From a virus, in IMG/VR virus record IMGVR_UViG_3300030004_000009, positions 62,001 through 126,000 of that record: 64,000 nt of DNA; one strand, 5' to 3'. The position numbers were made by a program, and so were the translations under genes. The notes under the pieces were generated by a model that was not told the origin of the DNA, did no database searches, and saw nothing but the letters and a program-made list of their open reading frames with translations. Within the stretch, counting starts at the first letter, position 1, and each line of letters starts with the position of its first letter. Below, one piece after another: positions 1 through 8,069 of the stretch.

Positions 1-840
1 ACGTCTACAATGAAGCATATTTTTACCATCTATCTTCTGTCCATGACCTTCAATATCAATATAACGTTGTGTATTTCTTTCTTTAAGCCACGTTTCATAT
101 TCCTTATGAGATTTACAGTGCTGAGAATAAGCGTCCTTATTATAATAGACTATACCTAATGAATCAAAACCTTTAGGGATATTAGAAATTCTTATTGAAT
201 TGCTATCATCTAGTTGTATACCTTTAAGTCCAATAGGTTGACTATCTCCATTATGATAGTCAAAGTCATACCATAAAGTATAACAATCCCTAAAATGTTC
301 AATATTAGTGAGTCCACATAACTCTTGATTTAGTTTTTTACCTTTTAAGAAGTTAAGTAAGTTTTCAGCAACACTTTGTCCTCGATAGATATAGTAGAAA
401 TCAATAGGTGTTTTCCGTACTATTTTCTCTTTCTCCCAGTTCATTTTCTTATTAAGACCTCTAGCTTTCTGTATTTGTTGTACAGCATAACCACCAAATG
501 AATTATGACATTTCTTTGTTAAGAACATATCACGTTGACTTCTTATAAGGCCAAAATCATCAGAACATATAAGAATACAATCATTAGGTGAATATAACAT
601 TTCAAGTACTGTAGGATTAGCTGTTTGAAGTAGCTCAATAAATCTACGAACCTCATAATAGACTTCATCTTTACTAATCTCTATTTGAGGTTTATAGTCA
701 AATCCTAATATATCTTGTTTATTTTGAATATATACACCTTTAATGTCTAAATCGCTACCTTCTACATTTTTGGAATAGGCAGTTGAACCCATAATAGCCT
801 TAAATATGAGTTTTCCCGGGATTCTTGCTTGTTCTTCCAT
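1..840 (-). CDS. RlaP-like nucleotidyltransferase (C-terminus beyond window)
   Basis: The open frame runs 280 codons from ATG at 840 off the left window edge. Near the N-terminus it has a polymerase-beta-type nucleotidyltransferase signature: a GST step at about residues 18-20 followed by SDLDIKGVY, whose two aspartates would bind metal. A later stretch, FGGYAVQQIQKAR, fits the helical part of the RNA-repair-pathway nucleotidyltransferase family (PF10127, RlaP). Family members are thought to act on RNA ends, which suits the kinase/phosphatase and RNA ligase at 23861-26117. The start overlaps the stop of the upstream gene (TAATG). Exact substrate unknown; fold call fairly secure. Confidence 0.75.
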   Translation of the reverse strand, partial: MEEQARIPGKLIFKAIMGSTAYSKNVEGSDLDIKGVYIQNKQDILGFDYKPQIEISKDEVYYEVRRFIELLQTANPTVLEMLYSPNDCILICSDDFGLIRSQRDMFLTKKCHNSFGGYAVQQIQKARGLNKKMNWEKEKIVRKTPIDFYYIYRGQSVAENLLNFLKGKKLNQELCGLTNIEHFRDCYTLWYDFDYHNGDSQPIGLKGIQLDDSNSIRISNIPKGFDSLGIVYYNKDAYSQHCKSHKEYETWLKERNTQRYIDIEGHGQKIDGKNMLHCRR

Positions 841-1244
841 TACCAATCTATATTAATTATATAATCTCCTGCTTCAATTAGACCTTTGTTATATAAGTCA
901 TTAGCTACAGTATTAATATCTGGATAAAAGTTTCTTTTCCAAAATAAATTGAGTGCTCCACTATAACTTTGGTTTATTAGAGGTTGTTTAGGATCTCTAG
1001 CTAACCAAACTTTAAACTTCACTCCCATTCGATCTCCATTAACAACTTCAGATATAGAATCGTGCATATATTCATCTTCAGAATCCTCTGAAGGTATTTC
1101 TAAATTAAAGATGCCTCTTGATTGACAACCATCTTGTTGCTGAAAACTATAGGGTCTTCCATAAGACTTTTTAACCAAATCATCCCAATCGCTAACATCT
1201 ACAAATCTTACTATTCGATATTTTAACTTTGTTTGTTCTTCCAT
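840..1244 (-). CDS. Hypothetical protein, 134 aa
   Basis: Not recognised. A soluble, acidic protein opening MEEQTKLKYRIVRF, with no membrane segment or cysteine pair. Its stop codon shares one base with the start of the nucleotidyltransferase downstream, and its start lies inside the 3' end of the preceding gene by 22 nt, indicating translational coupling within one operon. Confidence 0.7.
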   Translation of the reverse strand: MEEQTKLKYRIVRFVDVSDWDDLVKKSYGRPYSFQQQDGCQSRGIFNLEIPSEDSEDEYMHDSISEVVNGDRMGVKFKVWLARDPKQPLINQSYSGALNLFWKRNFYPDINTVANDLYNKGLIEAGDYIINIDW

Positions 1245-1540
1245 GCTTTTAAATCGATAAGTGCATTAGTGATTCCAACCTCTAAACACGCTTCATAATT
1301 TGAGAAATATTCTCTATCATCACTTACTTGTTCGTCTGTATAATAAGGCCAAAAGCTATCATAGTAGTAACGAATATCTTCTATACAAACAATAACCTCA
1401 AAGTTTTCTTCATCTCTTAGATATGTTTGTACTGCACTTAAAGTAGCATTACTGATGTAAATATAGCTTGTATTCAGTTGATTTAATAACTTAATTATAG
1501 TGCTATTAGCGTATTTATCATTTATACTAAAGTTCATCAT
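1223..1540 (-). CDS. Hypothetical protein, 105 aa
   Basis: Not recognised. Tyrosine-rich (a YYYDSFWPYYTDE patch in the middle) and acidic. Two adjacent ATGs (1540 and 1537) are possible starts, so the first residue is uncertain. Overlaps its neighbours at both ends (14 nt upstream, 22 nt downstream), as expected of a real gene in a compact phage operon. Confidence 0.65.
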   Translation of the reverse strand: MMNFSINDKYANSTIIKLLNQLNTSYIYISNATLSAVQTYLRDEENFEVIVCIEDIRYYYDSFWPYYTDEQVSDDREYFSNYEACLEVGITNALIDLKAWKNKQS

Positions 1541-1871
1541 TCATTTCTCCTAGGTTATCAATTATAATTCTTTTTACTTCTTCAATAAAGACTGTGTCTG
1601 TACCTTCATATTCTACACTATATTGATGTAGAAACTCCATAAATATACCTAATTGCATTGCAACTGGTAGTTCATGATATTTAGGTGTAAAAATTTCTAT
1701 TTTATTATCCCCACCAGGATAGTGACTTTTAATAAAAGTCGTATGTGCATTAAATAACTGATACCAATCATTATCTACTTTGTATTTATCTATAAATCTC
1801 AGAAATAGTTCTGCTGCTTTTGGATTAGCGTTTAACACTTCATTCCAAAAGCTCTGTTTATTTAGTTTCAT
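1527..1871 (-). CDS. Hypothetical protein, 114 aa
   Basis: Not recognised. Mixed alpha/beta composition, aromatic-rich, no obvious motif. A leader of about 50 nt separates it from the upstream gene, with AAAATATTAAATG before the start rather than a strong Shine-Dalgarno; weak SD use is usual in Bacteroidota. Confidence 0.65.
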   Translation of the reverse strand: MKLNKQSFWNEVLNANPKAAELFLRFIDKYKVDNDWYQLFNAHTTFIKSHYPGGDNKIEIFTPKYHELPVAMQLGIFMEFLHQYSVEYEGTDTVFIEEVKRIIIDNLGEMNDEL

Positions 1872-1921
1872 TTAATATTTTATCAACTCCTCTAATTACT
1901 TAATTTGTTCAGTTGTAAGTC

Positions 1922-2284
1922 TCATCCTTTATCATTACTTATCATCATTTTAATACTAACGTTATAAGTATAACTAAAGACAGTAGCAGCTCGAGTTAAA
2001 AATGAGTCTAAACTTTGTTTCCATAAATCAACTTCAATGTAATTATCAGATTCTAGATCTTCATACATTCTAATCTTCAAGCCTCCATGATTATTAAATT
2101 CAGGATCGTAACGACTTACATGTCTGTAAATTGCACTATAGTTCTCAGGAGAGACTATGATATCATAGTCTCTCGGTACTTTCTTATCTAAGATATCTCC
2201 AATTGAAGATCCTACTAACCATCCTTTAGAGATCATTAAAATATCTGTTATTTCTTTTGGTAATTCTCTATAAAACTTTCTCAT
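1922..2284 (-). CDS. Small nucleotidyltransferase-fold protein
   Basis: 120 aa. Residues about 22-45 read GWLVGSSIGDILDKK followed by RDYDIIV, resembling the glycine-rich strand and D-x-D metal site of polymerase-beta-superfamily nucleotidyltransferases (the CCA-adding or MNT style). An IEVDLW segment at about 83-88 could supply the third acidic residue. Too short for a substrate-binding domain, so it may work with a partner as MNT/HEPN pairs do; no HEPN partner is visible. Function inferred from motif only. Confidence 0.5.
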   Translation of the reverse strand: MRKFYRELPKEITDILMISKGWLVGSSIGDILDKKVPRDYDIIVSPENYSAIYRHVSRYDPEFNNHGGLKIRMYEDLESDNYIEVDLWKQSLDSFLTRAATVFSYTYNVSIKMMISNDKG

Positions 2285-2413
2285 TTAAATGTCTTCAAAC
2301 CTCTTCATAATTTTACCACCACTCTCTTCGATAGCATGAACTAACATTAAATTCCTACAGTGATCAAAGTCTTCAACTTCAGGATAAATACTATAAAATT
2401 GACTATATAGAAG
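2285..2413 (-). pseudogene. Out-of-frame C-terminal tail of the deoxyribosyltransferase
   Basis: This frame is open from 2413 to a TAA at 2285 and has no good start codon, yet reads YPEVEDFDHCRNLMLVHAI. Nucleoside 2-deoxyribosyltransferases end in a closely similar EDF...NLML segment that contributes to the active site. It continues the protein at 2403-2756 in the +1 frame. Either a +1 frameshift joins them during translation, or the gene carries an indel (natural or a sequencing error). Confidence 0.6.
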
Positions 2414-2756
2414 TTAATTGCTTTAATGTTGTTTTATTAAAGAATGTATAACCATAAATAATCTTACCTTTAGCTCCTGCAAATCCTATCTCAAAAGCTG
2501 TACCATCATCAACATTAGGCCCTCTAAACGGATTTAAGTTAGCTATAACTATATCACATTCATTAAGTAATTGTATATTACCACTAAATATAGCATTAGA
2601 CATTGAACTCTGATTAGTTGCTGTTGGCTCTATTTCATTATCAAGAGGTGATAATCCTATAAAGCCATATTGACTACATAAGTCTTTTAGACCTTGTAAA
2701 TAGTCGGTTGCATCCTTTCTGAACACATCAGGTCCAGCTAGGTAAATTGTTCTCAT
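2403..2756 (-). CDS. Nucleoside 2-deoxyribosyltransferase, main fragment
   Basis: 117 aa. The start MRTIYLAGPDVFR is the family N-terminal strand and loop; GFIGLSPLDNE follows, then ANLNPFRGPNVDDGTAFEIGF at about 72-92, which carries the catalytic glutamate region. The family exchanges or hydrolyses the N-glycosidic bond of deoxynucleosides. The frame stops at TAG 2403, earlier than the usual 140-160 aa, and the missing end is found in the +1 frame at 2285-2413. A role in clearing or salvaging modified nucleosides fits the nucleotide genes around it. Confidence 0.8.
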   Translation of the reverse strand: MRTIYLAGPDVFRKDATDYLQGLKDLCSQYGFIGLSPLDNEIEPTATNQSSMSNAIFSGNIQLLNECDIVIANLNPFRGPNVDDGTAFEIGFAGAKGKIIYGYTFFNKTTLKQLTSI

Positions 2757-3001
2757 TTTTTATATATTTTATAATCACCATCGAATAACGATCCACTTAT
2801 TGTATATTCATTACCTTTATAACTTAAGTCTTGCCAGAAGTCTACTTGCCATCCATTACTCCTATAATCATCATGATCTAGCTCACAACCGTATTGTTTA
2901 CAAGTATCAAATAACAAACATAAGGGAACAACTGGTAAACTGTTAGTAGTTAACTCACCTTCTAATACACGACTAATACTTCCTATTATTTCATCCTCCA
3001 T
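2753..3001 (-). CDS. Hypothetical protein, 82 aa
   Basis: Not recognised. Small acidic protein ending GDYKIYKK, with two cysteines in the middle that do not form a CxxC pair. The stop overlaps the deoxyribosyltransferase start by 4 nt and the start overlaps the upstream gene end by 11 nt, so it belongs to the same transcription unit. Confidence 0.6.
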   Translation of the reverse strand: MEDEIIGSISRVLEGELTTNSLPVVPLCLLFDTCKQYGCELDHDDYRSNGWQVDFWQDLSYKGNEYTISGSLFDGDYKIYKK

Positions 3002-3392
3002 TATAATGTTCGTCTATTTGAATTAATATTTGATTAACACGTTCCTTTGCAGCACCTGTTAGATTTAAGAACTCAGCGAAGTCTGTGTAGAATACATTAA
3101 GCTCATTGTCTTCTCCCTCTGCATCAAACACTTCATACATCATACTTTGAACTGATGGCCAACTATCATTAATACATCTTAGTATCTCTAAATTCTTTTC
3201 TGGATACCTTGCTAATAACCAACCACCATATACTTTATAGTCTACTATACTTTCATGTTGATCCACGAAATCTTCACCAACTGTACACATGTAATCATTA
3301 AATCTATCAAGTGTAATATCTCTTGTAGCTTCTTCCTCGGTCAATTCCCTTAGTGGAATGTTATAACCATTAACTGTCTTTTCTTCTTCCAT
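2991..3392 (-). CDS. Hypothetical protein, 133 aa
   Basis: Not recognised. The start chosen is ATG 3392 (MEEEKTVNG), because it forms a TAATG junction with the small reading frame that ends there; an in-frame ATG at 3404 is less likely. The protein is acidic, soluble and lacks clear motifs. Confidence 0.65.
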   Translation of the reverse strand: MEEEKTVNGYNIPLRELTEEEATRDITLDRFNDYMCTVGEDFVDQHESIVDYKVYGGWLLARYPEKNLEILRCINDSWPSVQSMMYEVFDAEGEDNELNVFYTDFAEFLNLTGAAKERVNQILIQIDEHYNGG

Positions 3393-3496
3393 TATGCGAA
3401 ACAATTATTAATAACACGTGCTGTTCTATCTAACTCTTCATCAATATATGCAATACCACCTCTACATCTAATCTTGGAGTTAATTCGTCTCTCCAT
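3392..3496 (-). CDS. Possible 34-aa ORF, tail of a degraded gene
   Basis: Reads MERRINSK then IRCRGGIAYIDEELDRTARV and ends at 3392 in a TAATG junction with the next gene. The sequence looks protein-like but is too short to name. It overlaps the broken deoxyribosyltransferase start at 3430-3540 in another frame, so it may be the surviving 3' end of a gene lost by deletion. Confidence 0.35.
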   Translation of the reverse strand: MERRINSKIRCRGGIAYIDEELDRTARVINNCFA

Positions 3497-3540
3497 GTGC
3501 TATTTGCACATGTACCACCTAAAAATACTTTATTTGTCAT
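3430..3540 (-). pseudogene. Truncated nucleoside 2-deoxyribosyltransferase-like remnant
   Basis: Begins MTNKVFLGGTCANSTWRDEL, which is the characteristic opening of the Nuc_deoxyri_tr2 family (PF15891; KVFLGGTC then WRDEL). After about 24 residues the similarity ends and the frame stops at TAG 3430, giving 36 aa against a usual 130-150. Only the first strand and nucleotide-binding loop remain, so it cannot be active. It is a second damaged deoxyribosyltransferase within 1 kb. Confidence 0.6.
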
Positions 3541-3548
3541 TCTTCATT

Positions 3549-3839
3549 CTACTCGTCGTATGCTGCTTCACTATAGCAGTCATCGCAATATCGTTGTCCT
3601 TCAAAATCATTATCTTCTGAAGTTCCACACCACCAACCACAAGATTCACATACAAAGATCCAATTATCCAACTCCATGTAATCATCTTCTGTTAGATCAT
3701 CTTCATCCATATCAGGATATTTTGGTGTATAATCATCATTAAGTATACCATCTTCTCCAAAACAACTTGATATTGGGTGTCCACATGTACCTTGAAGATT
3801 CTGTATTACATCTTCTATATCAAAATTCTCTGCTCTCAT
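3549..3839 (-). CDS. Acidic zinc-ribbon-like protein, 96 aa
   Basis: Contains CGHPISSC at about 19-26, CESCGWWC at about 64-71 and CDDC at about 85-88, which could form one or two zinc ribbons. The segment between is strongly acidic (many D and E). Function unknown; small treble-clef or ribbon proteins of this kind in phages are often nucleic-acid or protein binders. It sits directly against the ATP-grasp gene upstream. Confidence 0.6.
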   Translation of the reverse strand: MRAENFDIEDVIQNLQGTCGHPISSCFGEDGILNDDYTPKYPDMDEDDLTEDDYMELDNWIFVCESCGWWCGTSEDNDFEGQRYCDDCYSEAAYDE

Positions 3840-4595
3840 TTAATTAAATTTATTTTCTAATGCTATTAATAGCTTTTGTATATCTACTTTATAAAAACCA
3901 CTACTATTTATACAATTGATTTCTACAATCTTCCAACCATCTGGAGTTTGACAAACATCCATAACAAATGCTGGAGCAACTTTGTATAAATCAACCATTT
4001 GTTGACCAAACTCTAAAGCTTCTGGTTCTACTCCATCTAACCATACAACATTACTATGAAAGAAGTAATAGGAAGAAGTAACAATCTTATCTCCAACTAT
4101 CCATAATCTAACTTCCTTGTAAATAGCTTTTGGAGAAGCTATTTGGATTAATGAATCGTCTGGTATATTTAGACCACTCTGTAGTTTCATATCTTCCCAT
4201 TTAACTTTAGTAAATAGTTTACCATTAAATAACTTACTATCCTTGCACGGCCTAATAAATTTTACTTCATTAAGTTGCCAATCTAAATAGTCTGTATATT
4301 TAATTATTTTACTGTCATAATTTAACATATTATCACCATAATACTTACTATGTATACTAAAATCATGATTACCACCATAAAAAGATCCAGGATAGAAATT
4401 ATATTTTTTAGCTAATCTAGCAAGTTTAACAGAACCAAATACAAATATATCTTTTCTATCTATGTTAAATTCAACTTCTTCAATAAATGGTTTACAATCA
4501 ATAACTTCATAAGCAAGATTAAGACGTTCAAGAGTTTCTATCAGTTTATGATAGTTTTCATACTGAAATGTATTCTTCTGTATTAAATAAAACAT
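3840..4595 (-). CDS. ATP-grasp domain protein (R2K clade)
   Basis: 251 aa. The layout matches the phage ATP-grasp R2K family (PF14243): an N-terminal pre-ATP-grasp region with FVFGSVKLARLAKKY, a middle FTKVKWEDMK segment, IASPKAIYKEVRLWIV at about 155-170 and a C-terminal VMDVCQTPDGWKIVEINCIN, where the acidic and Asn residues bind Mg-ATP. Such enzymes ligate an amine to an acyl-phosphate; the substrates of the phage clade are unknown. It lies 3 nt from the metallophosphoesterase gene. Confidence 0.75.
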   Translation of the reverse strand: MFYLIQKNTFQYENYHKLIETLERLNLAYEVIDCKPFIEEVEFNIDRKDIFVFGSVKLARLAKKYNFYPGSFYGGNHDFSIHSKYYGDNMLNYDSKIIKYTDYLDWQLNEVKFIRPCKDSKLFNGKLFTKVKWEDMKLQSGLNIPDDSLIQIASPKAIYKEVRLWIVGDKIVTSSYYFFHSNVVWLDGVEPEALEFGQQMVDLYKVAPAFVMDVCQTPDGWKIVEINCINSSGFYKVDIQKLLIALENKFN

Positions 4596-4598
4596 AAC

Positions 4599-5249
4599 TT
4601 ATATAAAGTCCTTATAATTTATCATAACTGGATCTCTCACCAGATAATATTGTTCATCTACTAAAGCTACGTTAAGTACTGTTGTCTTATCAGATAAGCT
4701 ATAACAGCCGGCTCCACAATGAATATGCCCACAGATTACTAGTTTAGGATTTACTTCATAAATTCTAGCTAATAACTCTTTATCACCTACTCTTTCAAAG
4801 CTACCTTCTAACTGATCTCCATAACCATATGGTGGACCATGACTGATTAACACATCCGTATCTAATGGCACTTTAGACCATATTTCTTGTAATTCCTGTC
4901 TTGTACTATTAAAAGCCCAACCACAGAAAGCAGGAGTCCATGGAGAACCATAAAACTTAACACCGTCTATGATAACCTCTTCATCTTGAAGATAGATAAT
5001 TGATGGATGCTGTATTAGGGCTTGTCTTATCTTATTCATTCTTATAGGGTCTTCAAAACTTCGTTCGTGGTTTCCTGCACAAAAGATCTTCCAGGTTGCT
5101 GGTTGATTAGCAAACCAGTTTATAAAATCATAGACAACATTAAGTTCACCATTACCTGAAATATCACCTGCATGTATAAGGACATCACATTTTTCAGTTA
5201 TGACTTTACGATGTTGACCATGACTGTCAGCTATTAATTGGAGGAGCAT
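4599..5249 (-). CDS. Calcineurin-like metallophosphoesterase
   Basis: 216 aa with the full metal-binding set in order: DSHG (about 8-11), HAGD (about 26-29), GNHE (about 59-62), SHGPPYG (about 137) and CGHIH (about 173-177). The family hydrolyses phosphomono- or diesters with two metals. The compact size and SHGPP motif resemble the YfcE/Rv0805-like group. Substrate unknown. A second, different metallophosphoesterase lies at 8050-8661. Confidence 0.85.
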   Translation of the reverse strand: MLLQLIADSHGQHRKVITEKCDVLIHAGDISGNGELNVVYDFINWFANQPATWKIFCAGNHERSFEDPIRMNKIRQALIQHPSIIYLQDEEVIIDGVKFYGSPWTPAFCGWAFNSTRQELQEIWSKVPLDTDVLISHGPPYGYGDQLEGSFERVGDKELLARIYEVNPKLVICGHIHCGAGCYSLSDKTTVLNVALVDEQYYLVRDPVMINYKDFI

Positions 5250-5473
5250 TGTGTGGCTAGTTTATGTATTAACTCTTCAGCTTCTACCAGTAAATTATAC
5301 ATTCTATCTTGTTCTTCTTCACTACTATCATGTAGATCTGCTAATTCATCATCGTAGTCTAATATAGACATATGGTCTAGAAATCCAGCAGCATAGTGTA
5401 TAAATTTAGCTTTTATTTGATTATCAGTCATTTTAACTTCTACCATACTGTTCATATTTTCCTCGTATCTCAT
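5234..5473 (-). CDS. Hypothetical protein, 79 aa
   Basis: Not recognised. Predicted largely helical and acidic. It overlaps the 3' end of the adenylyltransferase gene by 41 nt and the phosphoesterase start by 16 nt; internal ATGs at about 5455 could shorten it and reduce the first overlap. Confidence 0.55.
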   Translation of the reverse strand: MRYEENMNSMVEVKMTDNQIKAKFIHYAAGFLDHMSILDYDDELADLHDSSEEEQDRMYNLLVEAEELIHKLATQCSSN

Positions 5474-5981
5474 TTAGTTCTTTATATCTCAACTTAAACT
5501 TACTTCTTAAAAGGCTATATAGTATAGGATTTACTAATCCATCTAAAGGTTGTTCTTTAATTAAAGCTTCACGTACTTGTGTAGCACTTACCAATGGAGT
5601 AGAACCATCATATCTATTAGTAATAGTACAAGTATAACCAGCATCAATTAGTTTTATCACATCTTGTTCATAACCTGAAAAGAATTCAACCTCATGTTTT
5701 CTACAACCCATTAAGGTTATTAAATCCTCTAACATTAGTAACCATTCCTCATCACTATTATGATCTGCTAAACCAATTATATCGAGAATAGGATAAATTT
5801 CTTTAATAAAGCTATGACGATCACTATAGCTAAATAGATTTCTATAATCAAGTGGGCTATTACAACTTCCCAATATCAATTGAGAGTTATGATAATCATA
5901 TTTCTCAAGCATTTGATCAATTATGAACTCATGACCAAGATGTAGTGGGCTAAATCTACCCATATAAATTCCAATTTTCAT
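5433..5981 (-). CDS. NMN adenylyltransferase-like nucleotidylyltransferase
   Basis: 182 aa of the HIGH-type nucleotidylyltransferase superfamily. GRFSPLHLGH at residues 8-17 carries the HxGH ATP site, and SATQVRE near residue 148 is the second signature (ISxTxxR type). Size and motifs fit NadM/NadR-like nicotinamide-nucleotide adenylyltransferases, which make NAD+ from NMN and ATP. It would complete a salvage route with the phosphoribosyltransferase at 54123 and the PRPP-synthetase homologue at 56261. A different nucleotidylyltransferase substrate cannot be excluded. Confidence 0.7.
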   Translation of the reverse strand: MKIGIYMGRFSPLHLGHEFIIDQMLEKYDYHNSQLILGSCNSPLDYRNLFSYSDRHSFIKEIYPILDIIGLADHNSDEEWLLMLEDLITLMGCRKHEVEFFSGYEQDVIKLIDAGYTCTITNRYDGSTPLVSATQVREALIKEQPLDGLVNPILYSLLRSKFKLRYKELNEIRGKYEQYGRS

Positions 5982-6400
5982 AATAGTCCTTTATAAATTA
6001 TTTGTGATGCTACAATCTCATTATCCTGTAGATAATATTTAGTATTAGCTGGTATAATGAATTTACCAACTACATTCTTAAAACCTGTTTGTTTATACAT
6101 TTGTTTACTATACTGTGCAACATACTCATTTAAAGATATAAATGCATGATAACCTTCTTCTATAAAATATAAAGGAGAAGCATTAGTATCTATCTCTTTA
6201 ACTATCAGTTCGACTTTAGGTTGTAACACATTAGCTACATAAATGAAGTCCATTCTACAGATAGGAATAAAGGTTTTATCATCCTTACCTATATCTAGTC
6301 TACCTATTGAGAATAATGTCTTAGGATAACCTAACTTATAAACAGTAATATCAACAGGCTTCACTTTTACAGTACTATCTTTTTTAACTGTTAAACACAT
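5978..6400 (-). CDS. Hypothetical protein, 140 aa
   Basis: Starts MCLTVKKDSTVKV and ends with a beta-rich segment containing FIEEGYHAF and FIIPANTKYYLQDNEIVAS. This arrangement resembles small beta-barrel phage proteins of unknown role that I cannot name. It overlaps the adenylyltransferase start by 4 nt. Confidence 0.65.
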   Translation of the reverse strand: MCLTVKKDSTVKVKPVDITVYKLGYPKTLFSIGRLDIGKDDKTFIPICRMDFIYVANVLQPKVELIVKEIDTNASPLYFIEEGYHAFISLNEYVAQYSKQMYKQTGFKNVVGKFIIPANTKYYLQDNEIVASQIIYKGLL

Positions 6401-6702
6401 GCTTTTATAATATAAAGTTCACTAATTGTTGCTTTCTTTTGTATATATCTTGCTAAGGAACGAGCAGGAATTTGAGCTTCAAGAGCTGTAATACCTATGT
6501 CTTCTGAAAGATAATATGTTGGTATATTAAAAGGATCACCAGGTCCGTCGTCTAATAAATCAATAGCGAACTCATAGGTATCATCTTTAAGTGTAAATCT
6601 ATAGAATAATTGTCCTGCTTTATATCTATTTAGATAAGCAATAGTTTGATCTTTATAAAGATCTTTTATTAATTCATTTATACTTGTTTTATATGCTATC
6701 AT
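6391..6702 (-). CDS. Hypothetical protein, 103 aa
   Basis: Not recognised. No cysteine pair, signal peptide or membrane helix; contains LDDGPGDPFNIPTYY in the centre. Ten-nucleotide overlap with the gene downstream. Confidence 0.6.
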   Translation of the reverse strand: MIAYKTSINELIKDLYKDQTIAYLNRYKAGQLFYRFTLKDDTYEFAIDLLDDGPGDPFNIPTYYLSEDIGITALEAQIPARSLARYIQKKATISELYIIKACV

Positions 6703-6725
6703 ATTAATTTGTTTTCCATCTTATT

Positions 6726-7415
6726 TCATATTAACATTAACCTATCTACACCTATTGCCCAACCGAAGCCATTCTCATAGGCACCTCCTCCACATATTTG
6801 TTTCTGAGTACCTAAAGCATTCCAACTTATCTCAAAATCTTTACCCTCTTTATAATAATCTAAACCTCTTGTGGCTAACTTATTTACTATAAGGTTATTA
6901 TCAATTAACGCACCATAAATATTATCATGATGTTTATAGTCTTCATATATTACACTTCTTATACCAGCTTCTGCAACACCCATATACCAATCGTACCAAG
7001 AGGTTTCATTATAGTCAGGTTCAGGATTTAAGATTTCTACTCCAAATTGAGTAAATTCTCTATAACGTCCAGCCTGGGGCTTCTCAGCTCTAAAGCACTG
7101 TTGAGTGTAGAATAATTTAACATTCTTTTCATATTTAAAGGTTGTAGTTGCAAGTTTCTGTATTACTGTTGTATATTCAGGGGCAAGACATAAATCTCTA
7201 TCACCTAAATCCTTAAAGTTATACATCATATGATTATTCTCTTTACTAAGCTTACCTAAGTATGTCTTCTGGAACTGTAATACTGGTAATATTATTCGTT
7301 TGAACTCGTGTCTCTTAATATGTTCCTCGAGGATCCTTATGATTTCCTGCTTCTTCTCAGCTTCTTCACCAATTAGTATCCTTGTACCTTTTGTAGTTAA
7401 GTTTTCTATAGTCAT
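6726..7415 (-). CDS. Minimal histidyl-tRNA-synthetase-like class II catalytic domain
   Basis: 229 aa from ATG 7415, chosen because it forms a TAATG junction with the upstream gene. FRAEKPQAGRYREFTQFGVE (about 117-136) is an excellent HisRS motif 2, and CGGGAYENG plus GFGWAIGVDRLML near the end correspond to the HisRS glycine loop and motif 3. Full HisRS has about 420 aa with an anticodon-binding domain; this protein stops immediately after motif 3. It could aminoacylate an unusual substrate or act like HisZ, a catalytically inert paralogue. No tRNA-His is seen in the window. Confidence 0.75.
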   Translation of the reverse strand: MTIENLTTKGTRILIGEEAEKKQEIIRILEEHIKRHEFKRIILPVLQFQKTYLGKLSKENNHMMYNFKDLGDRDLCLAPEYTTVIQKLATTTFKYEKNVKLFYTQQCFRAEKPQAGRYREFTQFGVEILNPEPDYNETSWYDWYMGVAEAGIRSVIYEDYKHHDNIYGALIDNNLIVNKLATRGLDYYKEGKDFEISWNALGTQKQICGGGAYENGFGWAIGVDRLMLI

Positions 7416-7771
7416 TAATTTGTATATTGTATATAAATTACATTTGGATAGTGACCTAGGACTAATAAAGTTACTGGACATAACCACAGATCAAACGACT
7501 CTGGTCTTTCTGTCTCAAAATCTGCTCTATACCATGATCCAACCATCTCAAACTCTTCTTGCTCAAAAGGTAACCATCTATGTAATATAACTATTGTATA
7601 AGGTGTTAGTGTATCTGTTAGACTAACTTCAAGAGTACTCTTATTATGTGATAAGACATCACACAAAGAGTCAGCTCCTGATACCATTTCTAGATCGTTT
7701 TTATCTCCTTGATAATCATCAAGAAAAATAAACCATCTATTATCATCTTCTTTTTTAAATATTAGATTCAT
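7415..7771 (-). CDS. Hypothetical protein, 118 aa
   Basis: Not recognised. Acidic alpha/beta protein with LFDDYQGD-type and WLPFEQEEFEMVGSWY segments. Stop overlaps the HisRS-like start, suggesting coupled translation. Confidence 0.6.
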   Translation of the reverse strand: MNLIFKKEDDNRWFIFLDDYQGDKNDLEMVSGADSLCDVLSHNKSTLEVSLTDTLTPYTIVILHRWLPFEQEEFEMVGSWYRADFETERPESFDLWLCPVTLLVLGHYPNVIYIQYTN

Positions 7772-7781
7772 CCTACTTAAT

Positions 7782-8069
7782 TTATAAATAACCTGTTACT
7801 TCGTGTGTATAAGGAAAAACTTCAATAGCCTCTTGATCCCATTCTTCATTATCATCTAAACAGCTATGTAGACTAAATCTAAAGTACTTATTATCAGATA
7901 GCCGTTTAATTATATATTGTATAATTACATAACCTATATAAATATCATAATCTATTACACTCTCCTCTATCATTTCAAAATCTTCAAAACAACCTTCATC
8001 TTCGAGATCGTTAATTAATTCTCTTGTTATTTCAAATGTCTCTCTTGCTTCAACTACCATGTTTATCAA
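7782..8069 (-). CDS. Hypothetical protein, 95 aa
   Basis: Not recognised. Very acidic, ending FPYTHEVTGYL. ATG 8060 (MVVEARE) is an alternative to ATG 8069; both overlap the end of the metallophosphoesterase gene. Confidence 0.55.
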   Translation of the reverse strand: MINMVVEARETFEITRELINDLEDEGCFEDFEMIEESVIDYDIYIGYVIIQYIIKRLSDNKYFRFSLHSCLDDNEEWDQEAIEVFPYTHEVTGYL

